Of a stretch of DNA of 18,875 bases, positions 1 through 7,319 are shown one piece after another. Position 1 is the first letter of the stretch. The number at the start of each line of letters is the position of its first letter. The stretch is taken from contig RHBP01000015.1 in NCBI GenBank assembly GCA_010030955.1, forward strand, positions 1 through 18,875, written 5' to 3'. Both the position numbers and the translations under genes were made by a program. This DNA comes from Synechococcaceae bacterium WBB_10_009 (lineage in GTDB: Bacteria; Cyanobacteriota; Cyanobacteriia; PCC-6307; Cyanobiaceae). Below the pieces are notes generated by a model. The model was not told the DNA's origin and made no database searches. It saw only the letters and a program-made list of their open reading frames with translations.

Positions 1-673
1 TGATCGGCCGGCCGATCACCAGCTGGCTGGCGCCGGCGGCCACCGCCTGGGCTGGGGTCATCACCCGCTGCTGGTCGCCCAGGGGGGCACCGGCGGGGCG
101 AATGCCCGGTGTCACCAGATGGAAGGGCTCGGGGTGCACGGCCCGCAGCTGATCCACCTCCAGCGGCGAGCACACACAGCCGCCGATGCCGGACTGAGCC
201 GCCAGCTGTGCCAGCCGCGGCACGTGCTGCTGCAGCGGTTCGGCGATCGCGAGCTCCTCAGCAAAGCGCCGTTGCTCCCAGCTGGTGAGCACCGTCACCG
301 CCAGCAGCGTGGGGGCCGGCAAGCCGGCGGCGGCCGCCCCCTCCTGGGCCGCCGCCTGGGCCGCCCGCAGGGCCTCAGTGCCGGCGCAGGCGTGCACCGT
401 GATCAATTCCGCCCCCAGCCGCGCGGCGCTGCGGCAGGCGCCGGCCATGGTGGCGGGGATGTCGTGGAACTTGAGATCCAAAAACACCCGTTGGCCCTGA
501 TCCCGCAGCCGTTGCACCACGGAGGGGCCGCCGGCCACAAACAGCTCCAGTCCCACCTTCACCCAGCGCAGCTGGGGCACGGTGGCGGCGAAGGCCAGGG
601 CCCGATCACGATCCATGCCATCGAGGGCCACGATGATCCGATCGGCGGCAGCGCTGGAGAGCCGGGGTGCCAT
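1..673 (-). CDS. pyrF: Orotidine 5'-phosphate decarboxylase PyrF (3' end cut by window edge)
   Basis: This enzyme decarboxylates OMP to UMP, the last step of de novo pyrimidine synthesis in the cytoplasm. I translated the minus strand from the ATG at 673: 224 codons are visible and the frame runs off the left edge. The active-site block LDLKFHDIP lies at residues 65-73, giving the Asp-x-Lys-x-x-Asp catalytic set (D66, K68, D71). VKVGLE (38-43), TVHACAG (92-98) and the late phosphate-binding GIRP and VIGRP segments are all present. Family members usually have about 230-245 residues, so only a short C-terminal tail is missing. The start codon shares one base with the tyrS stop (TGATG), so translational coupling to tyrS is likely. 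Identification is secure; only the end is unknown. Confidence 0.96.
   Translation of the reverse strand, partial: MAPRLSSAAADRIIVALDGMDRDRALAFAATVPQLRWVKVGLELFVAGGPSVVQRLRDQGQRVFLDLKFHDIPATMAGACRSAARLGAELITVHACAGTEALRAAQAAAQEGAAAAGLPAPTLLAVTVLTSWEQRRFAEELAIAEPLQQHVPRLAQLAAQSGIGGCVCSPLEVDQLRAVHPEPFHLVTPGIRPAGAPLGDQQRVMTPAQAVAAGASQLVIGRPI
243..250. repeat. HIP1 octamer GCGATCGC
   Basis: A perfect HIP1 palindrome within pyrF; the first of three in the window. Confidence 0.7.
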
Positions 674-1926
674 CAGCCCGCCACCAGCCGCCGGAAGGTT
701 TTCTTGCCCAGCTGCAGCACCTTGCCCTCCAGGGCCGCCGCCGTGGCGAACTCCTGGTTGGGGTCGGCCAGGCGCTCGCCATCGAGCTTCACGCCGCCGC
801 CCTGGATCTGGCGGCGGGCCTCGCTGCTGCTGGCACAGATGCCCACGGCGCTGAGCAGGTAGAAGGCCTTGGCCGGGAAGTTCACCGCCGCCAGGGAGGC
901 TTCCGGCACCTCCGCATCGGCGGCACCACGGCCAGCGGCACCCGCCACGAGGGTGGCCGCATCCGCCTGGGCCTGCCGCGCCGCAGCCTCGCCGTGGCGC
1001 TGGCGGGTCACCTCCAGGGCCATGGCCTTCTGGCGCTCCCGTGGGTTGGCCGGCAGCTGGGCCAGGTCGAGGCCCGTGAGCAGGGTGAGGTACTCGTCCA
1101 CCAGGGCGTCCGGCACCTTTTCCAGCTTCGAATACATCGAGAGCGGATCCTCCGCCAGCCCCACGGTGTTGCCCAGGCTCTTGCTCATCTTCTGCACGCC
1201 GTCGAGGCCCGGCAGGATCGGCAGCAGCAGGCCAAATTGCGGCCGCAACCTGAAATGGCGCTGCAGGTCGCGGCCCATGGCCACGTTGAACTTCTGGTCG
1301 GTGCCCCCCAGCTCCAGATCCGCCTCCACGGCCACCGAGTCGTAGCCCTGCAGCAGCGGGTAGAGAAACTCGTGCAGGGAGATGGGCGTGCCGGATCCGT
1401 AGCGGTTGGCGAAATCCTCCTTGGCCAGCATCTGCCCCACGGTGGCGGTGCCCAGCAGCTCAATCACCCGCGGCAAATCCAGCCCCGCCAGCCAGGCGCT
1501 GTTGCGCCGCACCTCCAGCCGGCCGGGGGTCTCGAAATCGAGCAGCGCGCGGGCCGGGTCTTGCCCCTGCCCCAGTTGCTGCAGGTAGGTGGCGGCATTG
1601 GCCTCCACCTCCGCCTCGCTGAGCTGCACGCGGGTGGCGCTCTTGCCGGTGGGATCGCCGATGCGGGCGGTGAAGTCGCCGATGATCAACACGGCGGTGT
1701 GGCCCGCGTCCTGGAAGGCCCGCAGCTTGCGGAACAGGATGGAGTGCCCCAGGTGGATGTCCGATCCGGTGGGGTCGATGCCCAGCTTCACCCGCAGCGG
1801 CCGGCCCGTCGCCTGGGCCTGCGCCAGCCGCGCCGCCAGTTGCGCGTCCGGATCATCGGCGGCCCCGGCGGGAAACAGATCGGCCACCCCGCGCGCCAGT
1901 GCCGGCGGCAATCCCCAGTCGCCCAT
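673..1926 (-). CDS. tyrS: Tyrosyl-tRNA synthetase
   Basis: This class I aminoacyl-tRNA synthetase charges tRNA-Tyr in the cytoplasm. Counting from the chosen start, the Rossmann catalytic domain carries the HIGH-type motif HLGH at about residues 58-61, the block GDFTARIGDPTGKS soon after, and the KMSKS loop at about 246-250. A C-terminal S4 RNA-binding domain covers roughly the last 65 residues (SSEARRQIQGGGVKLDG). The length of 417 residues is normal. Two in-frame ATGs lie close together at 1932 and 1926. GGAG is 8 bases before the second but only 2 before the first, so I chose 1926; the alternative adds two residues (Met-Ala). An in-frame stop just upstream excludes longer versions. The stop overlaps the pyrF start by one base. 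Upstream, 83 bases separate it from the DUF1825 gene. Confidence 0.97.
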   Translation of the reverse strand: MGDWGLPPALARGVADLFPAGAADDPDAQLAARLAQAQATGRPLRVKLGIDPTGSDIHLGHSILFRKLRAFQDAGHTAVLIIGDFTARIGDPTGKSATRVQLSEAEVEANAATYLQQLGQGQDPARALLDFETPGRLEVRRNSAWLAGLDLPRVIELLGTATVGQMLAKEDFANRYGSGTPISLHEFLYPLLQGYDSVAVEADLELGGTDQKFNVAMGRDLQRHFRLRPQFGLLLPILPGLDGVQKMSKSLGNTVGLAEDPLSMYSKLEKVPDALVDEYLTLLTGLDLAQLPANPRERQKAMALEVTRQRHGEAAARQAQADAATLVAGAAGRGAADAEVPEASLAAVNFPAKAFYLLSAVGICASSSEARRQIQGGGVKLDGERLADPNQEFATAAALEGKVLQLGKKTFRRLVAG

Positions 1927-1985
1927 GGCCATCGCTCCAGGATCGCCTCACGGCGCTGCTCGCTTGCGCTGGGATCGTAGGCAGC

Positions 1986-2004
1986 GGCAGGGGCACCCCC
2001 AGCC
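1986..2004 (-). terminator. GC hairpin after the DUF1825 gene (weak terminator candidate)
   Basis: Just downstream of the DUF1825 stop, the minus strand reads GGCTGGGG, loop GTG, CCCCTGCC. This gives seven G-C/C-G pairs with one T-T mismatch. No T run follows, so intrinsic termination is doubtful. It could be a 3' end stabiliser or have no role. Confidence 0.3.
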
Positions 2005-2009
2005 CGGCC

Positions 2010-2333
2010 TCAGCCGCCCTGCTCCAGCTCCCCCTTCATGCGATCCAGGGTGCGCTGCATCTGCTCAAACATCTGCTCGGGTGTCATGCCGAACTGCCCC
2101 AGCTGGGTGCGCAGCTGCTCCACGGTGAGCTTGGCCTGGAAGTCGTCGGAGAGTTCGAAGCGCTTCATGAACACGCGGTAGCGGTCCATCAGCTCCTCCA
2201 TGCGCTCGATGAACAGCTTTTTGCCTTCGCGGTCGAACTTGCCGTATTCGCCCCCCAGCTGCATCAGCTGCTGGTAATCGCCAAACAGGCGTTTGGCCTC
2301 CTCCTGCACGATCTCGGAGTCGAAGAAGGCCAT
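2010..2333 (-). CDS. DUF1825 family protein, conserved in cyanobacteria
   Basis: This small soluble protein of 107 residues matches, from memory, the DUF1825 family found throughout cyanobacteria; I know of no established function. It begins MAFFDSEIVQEEAKRLFGDY and is almost entirely charged amphipathic helix (IERMEELMDRYRVFMKRFEL, about 42-61). A Met/Gln-rich C-terminal helix contains MTPEQMFEQMQRTLDRMKGE. There is no signal peptide, membrane segment or cysteine. The composition suggests a helical bundle that acts in complexes. The ATG at 2333 is the only plausible start, and no clear Shine-Dalgarno precedes it. It is transcribed away from the LuxR-type gene across a 136-base spacer and lies upstream of tyrS-pyrF, with which it may share a transcript. 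Confidence 0.85.
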   Translation of the reverse strand: MAFFDSEIVQEEAKRLFGDYQQLMQLGGEYGKFDREGKKLFIERMEELMDRYRVFMKRFELSDDFQAKLTVEQLRTQLGQFGMTPEQMFEQMQRTLDRMKGELEQGG

Positions 2334-2378
2334 TCAGGGCGCCGGGCTTCACGGTTGCAAAGATTGTGCTGAAGCCAT

Positions 2379-2429
2379 CCGCCGTTGACGAGTGCGGATC
2401 CACGCATGGCGGCGGGCTGCCAACGGCGG
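2379..2429. promoter_or_regulatory. 9-bp inverted repeat in the divergent spacer
   Basis: CCGCCGTTG at 2379-2387 is exactly complementary to CAACGGCGG at 2421-2429, with a 33-base spacer. Inside the spacer TGCG and CGCA (2393-2396 and 2403-2406) can pair around GATCCA. The element sits between the DUF1825 start (2333, minus) and the LuxR-type start (2470, plus). It could be a leader hairpin of the plus-strand mRNA or a regulator site. I see no convincing -35/-10 pair, so the exact role is open. Confidence 0.4.
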
Positions 2430-2469
2430 GGTTCCGGTCCACAGTGAAGGGGGCGCCCACAGCCCCGGC

Positions 2470-3177
2470 TTGGATTTCTCGCCCCGCATCGCGTCGTCCC
2501 GCCACAACACGGCCCAGTGCATCTCCCTGGTGCGGCACCAGCGCCTGCTGCTGTGCATGGGCAGCCGGATGAGCCTGAGCATGGCCGTGAGCACCTGCCC
2601 CCAGGTGGAGCAGCTGCAGGCCGTCACCACCGAACGGGAGGCCCTGGCGCTGTTGGAGCAGGGCCACATCGATGTGCTGCACTGCACCGACGCCCTTGAG
2701 CAGGGCAGTGGTGATCGGTTGGTGCAACAGGCCAAACGGCGCTGGCCGGCGCTGCGCACGCTGCTGATCATCACGCGGCCCCACCGCATCGGCGCCATCC
2801 GCCGCGCCAGCCGCGCCGGCTGCGATGGCCTCTGCCTGGAGCGCAACCTGGGGCTGGGCACGGTGCTCACCGCCCTGCGCACCGTGCAGGGGGGCGGCGT
2901 CTACATCGACCGCACCCTCTGGGAGGGCTACCTGAACAACTACCCCGGCGGCCACCCCAGGCCCCTGGCGGCGCTGAGCGAACGGGAATGCGAGGTGCTG
3001 CAACTGGCGGCCCGCGGCACCCCCAACCCGGAGATCGCAGCGCAGCTGTTCCTGAGCCCCGAAACGGTGAAAACCCACATCCGCCAGATCCTGCGCAAAT
3101 TGCAGGCCCGCGATCGCGCCCATGCGGCCGTGATCGGCATCAGCCTGGGCTTGGTGGACCTGCCGGAACCTGGTTAA
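2470..3177 (+). CDS. LuxR/NarL-type transcriptional regulator with degenerate receiver
   Basis: A DNA-binding regulator of 235 residues. The C-terminal LuxR helix-turn-helix spans about residues 166-232, with LSERECEVLQLAARG, then NPEIAAQLFLSPETVKTHI and a final LRKLQARDRAHAA helix. Residues about 22-150 have the size and pattern of a receiver domain but lack its chemistry. The acidic pair expected after the first strand is Met-Gly (LLLCMGSRMS), and the conserved Lys before the last helix is Glu (GLCLE). Phosphorylation control is therefore doubtful. I chose the TTG at 2470 because it gives a compact N-terminus (DFSPRIASS) of the kind I recall in picocyanobacterial relatives. The frame stays open to a GTG at 2392, but that stretch lies over the inverted repeat and looks non-coding. 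A GTG at 2530 is a second alternative. It is first in a same-strand run of five genes. Confidence 0.78.
   Translation: MDFSPRIASSRHNTAQCISLVRHQRLLLCMGSRMSLSMAVSTCPQVEQLQAVTTEREALALLEQGHIDVLHCTDALEQGSGDRLVQQAKRRWPALRTLLIITRPHRIGAIRRASRAGCDGLCLERNLGLGTVLTALRTVQGGGVYIDRTLWEGYLNNYPGGHPRPLAALSERECEVLQLAARGTPNPEIAAQLFLSPETVKTHIRQILRKLQARDRAHAAVIGISLGLVDLPEPG
3110..3117. repeat. HIP1 octamer GCGATCGC
   Basis: This is a perfect copy of the cyanobacterial highly iterated palindrome, inside the end of the LuxR-type gene. Two further copies occur in this window. Confidence 0.7.
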
Positions 3178-3210
3178 GGTCGGGCGGTTCTGCCGCGTGC
3201 CGTCGCCGCC

Positions 3211-3888
3211 ATGGCCCGGGGCCACTGGTTGGATCCATTCGCCCGCCGGCTGCTGGCGGCCACGGGCCAGCTGCCGCCGCGGCCGCCGGCTGCGCCGCAG
3301 ATCGAACCTCAGCCCGATCCCCCGAACGACCCCCAGATCGAGCGGGAACTGTTGGCCCTGCGCCTGCGCCAGCGGCCGGACCATCGGCTGCGCAGCGGCG
3401 ATGAAGCCCAGCATGCGGCCGCCCTGGGGTGGCGCCTGGATGTGAACCGCGCCAGCGCCGACGACTGGCTGCGGCTGCCCGGCATCCAACCGGGCCACGT
3501 GGATCTGCTGCTGCGGCTGCAGCAGGGGGGCGTGCAACTCAGCGGCCTCGACGACCTGCAGCGGCTGCTCGACCTGCCCCACGGTCTGCTGGCCCAGTGG
3601 GAGCCGCTGCTGCTGTTCCGTTGGTACGGCGATGGCCCGCCGGCGGCGGCCGCCCCCCAGCGGCTCGACCTCAACCGCAGCAGCGCGGCCCAACTGGAGC
3701 AGCAGTTGCCGCAACTCAACGCCGAGCGCCGGGCGCGGCTGCTGCGGGAGCGGCAACGCCAACCCTTTCAAGACCTGGCGGACCTGCAGCAGCGCCTGCA
3801 GCTGCCGCCGGCCCTGGTGGAGGAGCTGATCGGCCGGGTGCGCTTCGGCCAGGGGGGCGCCGGTCCGCAACTGCCGCGCTCCGCCTGA
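3211..3888 (+). CDS. Tandem ComEA-like helix-hairpin-helix protein
   Basis: A 225-residue protein with two HhH modules of the ComEA type. The first spans about residues 75-135 and opens LDVNRASADDWLRLPGIQPG, with the typical 'LPGI' hairpin. The second spans about 150-212, opens LDLNRSSAAQL and has lost the Gly-rich hairpin (QLPQLNAE), so it is degenerate. A Pro-rich N-terminus (about 21-42) precedes them. HhH motifs normally contact the DNA backbone without sequence specificity. There is no signal peptide or membrane anchor, unlike a true ComEA uptake receptor, so a cytoplasmic DNA-binding or protein-interaction role is more likely. The ATG at 3211 is 33 bases after the regulator gene and has no obvious Shine-Dalgarno. 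The GIY-YIG gene follows after 4 bases, suggesting coupled translation and a joint function. Confidence 0.82.
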   Translation: MARGHWLDPFARRLLAATGQLPPRPPAAPQIEPQPDPPNDPQIERELLALRLRQRPDHRLRSGDEAQHAAALGWRLDVNRASADDWLRLPGIQPGHVDLLLRLQQGGVQLSGLDDLQRLLDLPHGLLAQWEPLLLFRWYGDGPPAAAAPQRLDLNRSSAAQLEQQLPQLNAERRARLLRERQRQPFQDLADLQQRLQLPPALVEELIGRVRFGQGGAGPQLPRSA

Positions 3889-3892
3889 GCCG

Positions 3893-4522
3893 ATGGCGCC
3901 CCGCTCCACCCCCCGGCAGGGGAATCTGTTCGCCGGCGGCGCCGATCCGGGACCCGGGGCGGCAGCCGGGGCGCCCCAGCTGCCGCTGCTGGAGGCGCAG
4001 CTGCGCCAGTGGCAGCGGCGGCTGCTCGACTACCAGCGCCCCTGCTTCGAAGCGGTGGCCCGGGGGGCGGCGCTGGCCACCGGCCAGATCGACCTGTTCA
4101 GCGCCGCCGTCACCGGCCCCGCCGACACGGTGCAACGGCTCAACCCCCTGGCCCTGGCGGCCCAGCACCTGCAGTTCTGGCGCTGGCCCGAACCGCAAAG
4201 CGAGGGGGCGGCGCTCTATTTCGTGCTCGACCGTCCGCCCCACCTGGACGGCCACCTGTTGCTCTATGTGGGGGAAACGATGCAGGCGGACCGCCGCTGG
4301 AAGGGGGAGCACGACTGCAAGACCTACCTGGCGGCCTACGGCGAGGCCCTGCAGCAGGTGGGGCTGGGCAGCCAGCTCAGCATCCGCTTCTGGAACGATG
4401 CCCCCGCCGCCACCCGGCCGCGGCGGGCCCTGGAGCAGGCCCTGATTCGCCACTGGCTGCCGCCGTTCAACAAGGAAACCCGCGGCCGCTGGGCCACCCC
4501 GTTCACCGCCGGGCTCGACTGA
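3893..4522 (+). CDS. GIY-YIG-like nuclease family protein
   Basis: A 209-residue protein whose C-terminal half fits a divergent GIY-YIG nuclease. ALY (107-109) stands for GIY and YVG (125-127) for YIG. R134/R135 are candidates for the catalytic Arg. E181 sits in a helix (RALEQALIRHW), and PPFN ends at N193, matching the metal-binding Glu and late Asn of the family. The longer gap between ALY and YVG and the loss of the first Gly make it atypical. The N-terminal half is helical and carries two QxxLF pentapeptides, QGNLF (9-13) and QIDLF (65-69), which resemble sliding-clamp-binding motifs. There is no signal peptide or membrane segment. It starts 4 bases after the HhH gene and is followed by pepA after 34 bases. 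The fold assignment is fairly sure; substrate and activity are unknown. Confidence 0.8.
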   Translation: MAPRSTPRQGNLFAGGADPGPGAAAGAPQLPLLEAQLRQWQRRLLDYQRPCFEAVARGAALATGQIDLFSAAVTGPADTVQRLNPLALAAQHLQFWRWPEPQSEGAALYFVLDRPPHLDGHLLLYVGETMQADRRWKGEHDCKTYLAAYGEALQQVGLGSQLSIRFWNDAPAATRPRRALEQALIRHWLPPFNKETRGRWATPFTAGLD

Positions 4523-4556
4523 TCGGCCTACCATCGCCGCCAGCCGCACCGCCAAG

Positions 4557-6047
<1,491 letters not shown>

Positions 6048-6077
6048 GCTGCGCCCCAGACCACCCCACCGGAGCCG

Positions 6078-6323
6078 ATGGCCGTCCGCAAGATCCGCTG
6101 GTTCGTCAAAGCCCAGGTTGGGGTGTTGCTGCTGCCAGCGGGCCTCTGCCTGTTCGGGGAAGCGGTGCAGCGGCGCACCCTGCAGAGCCTGGGCCAGGCC
6201 CATGGCCCCTGGTTCTGGTACGGAACCCTCAGCCTGATCGCCATCGTGGCCGGCGTGGGTCTGATGGTGGAAAGCGGCCTGCTGCGGGGCTACCCCGGTC
6301 TGCGGGAGCCCCGCGAGGGCTGA
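6078..6323 (+). CDS. Small two-helix membrane protein, function unknown
   Basis: An 81-residue protein with two hydrophobic segments, about residues 13-27 (VGVLLLPAGLCLFGE) and 48-66 (YGTLSLIAIVAGVGLMVES). A basic N-terminus (MAVRKIRWFVK) and a short loop rich in Arg/Gln lie around the first helix. By the positive-inside rule the N-terminus is probably cytoplasmic, as is the C-terminal tail. I recognise no family; I recall that short proteins of this sort are common next to core genes in picocyanobacteria, but cannot name this one. The ATG has GGAG three bases before it and lies 30 bases after pepA, so it may share that transcript. Its TGA stop lies inside a palindrome shared with the convergent gene. 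Confidence 0.7.
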   Translation: MAVRKIRWFVKAQVGVLLLPAGLCLFGEAVQRRTLQSLGQAHGPWFWYGTLSLIAIVAGVGLMVESGLLRGYPGLREPREG

Positions 6324-6331
6324 GGCCTCAG
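6320..6331. repeat. Palindrome containing both stops of a convergent pair
   Basis: CTGAGGCCTCAG is a perfect 12-base palindrome. It contains the TGA stop of the plus-strand 81-aa gene (6321-6323) and the TGA stop of the minus-strand 74-aa gene (read as TCA at 6328-6330). No T run flanks it, so it is not a classical terminator. Confidence 0.6.
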
Positions 6332-6552
6332 GCCGCCGAGGCCGTCCTCAGGCGTGTGGGGGCCGCCATCGGTGCGGCCGCCGGGGGCGACGCCAGCAAC
6401 TGCTCCGGGGATTCCAGGGCATGGATCTGCCAGCGGGCCCGCTCACCGAAATGCTGCAGCAGCCGATCGAGGTCATCGGAGGCCTGCTTGGGGCTCTCGT
6501 AGGGGCCGACATGTCGGGTCACCAGACCGTCCCGAATCGTCAGCAGATACAT
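6328..6552 (-). CDS. Small conserved-type hypothetical protein (74 aa)
   Basis: A short soluble protein of unknown function. It starts MYLLTIRDGLVTRHVGPYES, which looks like a beta-hairpin. A helix follows (SPKQASDDLDRLLQHFG, about 20-36), then a strand (ARWQIHAL) and a low-complexity Ala/Pro tail. A longer frame opens at 6630, but it reads through the region just after the msrA terminator. I therefore chose the ATG at 6552, which has AGG about 7 bases upstream. There are no cysteines or membrane segments. It is probably expressed from its own promoter, because an intrinsic terminator lies between it and msrA. It converges with the 81-residue gene, with only four bases between the stop codons. 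Confidence 0.62.
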   Translation of the reverse strand: MYLLTIRDGLVTRHVGPYESPKQASDDLDRLLQHFGERARWQIHALESPEQLLASPPAAAPMAAPTRLRTASAA

Positions 6553-6605
6553 ACACACACCTGCAGTCGAGTCCGATTCAACGTAGTTGCCTCTCCAGCG
6601 CGGAA

Positions 6606-6623
6606 AAAGGGCGGAAACCCGCT
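6606..6623 (-). terminator. Possible second, weaker terminator hairpin
   Basis: On the minus strand GCGG, loop GTTT, CCGC is followed by CC and five T residues, just downstream of the stronger msrA terminator. The four-pair stem is short, so this is only a possible backup terminator. It may instead be leader sequence of the 74-aa gene. Confidence 0.35.
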
Positions 6624-6632
6624 CCCTCACCC

Positions 6633-6652
6633 AAAAACGCCCGATCCGGGCG
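6633..6652 (-). terminator. Intrinsic terminator after msrA
   Basis: On the minus strand CGCCCG, loop GAT, CGGGCG forms a perfect six-pair GC stem directly followed by TTTTT. It begins 10 bases after the msrA stop. This is the only classical Rho-independent terminator I can see in the window, and it fits the end of the long minus-strand unit. Confidence 0.75.
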
Positions 6653-6662
6653 CCGCGCGGCT

Positions 6663-7319
6663 TCAGCTTTTCCGCGGAATTGGCGCCACGGCCCAGGCCG
6701 CATAGCTGCGGGCCCGCGGGCCCCAGAGCTGATCGAGGCGGCGATCCCGGCCACAGGCCCAGCGGTAGTAGCGGTATTTGAGGGCGTTGAGCTCGGCGTA
6801 GTTCTGGTGGTAGCCCTCGGCGGGCCAGAAGCGCTGCAGGGGCTTGATCTGCACCCGCAGGGCCGCCGGGGGCAGGCCCAGCTCCCGGGCCGCCGCCTGA
6901 AGGCTGTTGCGGGCCTGCTGCTCCTGCGCTTCGCCGCGGGTGAAGATCACCGGCCGGTAGGAACTACCACGGTCGCAGAACTGCCCCTCCCCATCGAGGG
7001 CATCCACATTGCGCCAGTAGGCCCGCAGCAGGGTGGGGTAAGCGATGCGGGCCGTGTCAAAGCGCACCCGCACCACCTCCTGGTGGCCGGTGCCGCCGGC
7101 GCTCACCTGGCCGTAGGTGGGGCGCTGCACCTGGCCGCCGCTGTAGCCGCTCTCCGCATCCAGCACCCCCGGCAGGTGCTCCAGATCGTGCTCCAGGCAC
7201 CAGAAGCAGCCCCCCGCGAACACCGCCTCCTCCACCGCCGCCCGGGCCGGTGCCACCACCGCCAGCAGGCTGCCGAGCACCAGGGCCAGGGCCAGCAGGC
7301 GCCGCAGGGGTCGGATCAT
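6663..7319 (-). CDS. msrA: Peptide methionine sulfoxide reductase MsrA, exported form
   Basis: This enzyme reduces the S-form of methionine sulfoxide in proteins. The catalytic motif GCFWC is at residues 37-41, with C38 as the sulfenic-acid-forming Cys. GYSGG, GTGHQEVV and the late YHQNY block are all in place. C115 and C189 are possible recycling cysteines. The 218-residue protein has a clear Sec-type signal peptide: basic MIRPLRR, a hydrophobic stretch at about 8-22, and a likely cleavage after ARA (residue 27). It therefore probably acts in the periplasm. The ATG overlaps the lpxB stop by four bases (ATGA), so it is the last gene of the bamA-lpx unit. An intrinsic terminator follows 10 bases after its stop. 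Confidence 0.95.
   Translation of the reverse strand: MIRPLRRLLALALVLGSLLAVVAPARAAVEEAVFAGGCFWCLEHDLEHLPGVLDAESGYSGGQVQRPTYGQVSAGGTGHQEVVRVRFDTARIAYPTLLRAYWRNVDALDGEGQFCDRGSSYRPVIFTRGEAQEQQARNSLQAAARELGLPPAALRVQIKPLQRFWPAEGYHQNYAELNALKYRYYRWACGRDRRLDQLWGPRARSYAAWAVAPIPRKS

Noticed and set aside
667..1980. Open reading frame of 437 codons antisense to tyrS
   Set aside because: tyrS has all synthetase motifs on the other strand; this frame is its shadow.
2065..3909. Open reading frame of 614 codons antisense to the LuxR-type and HhH genes
   Set aside because: It runs over the divergent spacer and into the DUF1825 gene in another frame, with Gln/Arg/Ala-rich content and no recognisable motif.
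6553..6630. N-terminal extension of the 74-aa protein to a start at 6630
   Set aside because: The extension begins immediately after the msrA terminator and covers the probable leader and promoter region; the ATG at 6552 has a ribosome-site-like AGG.
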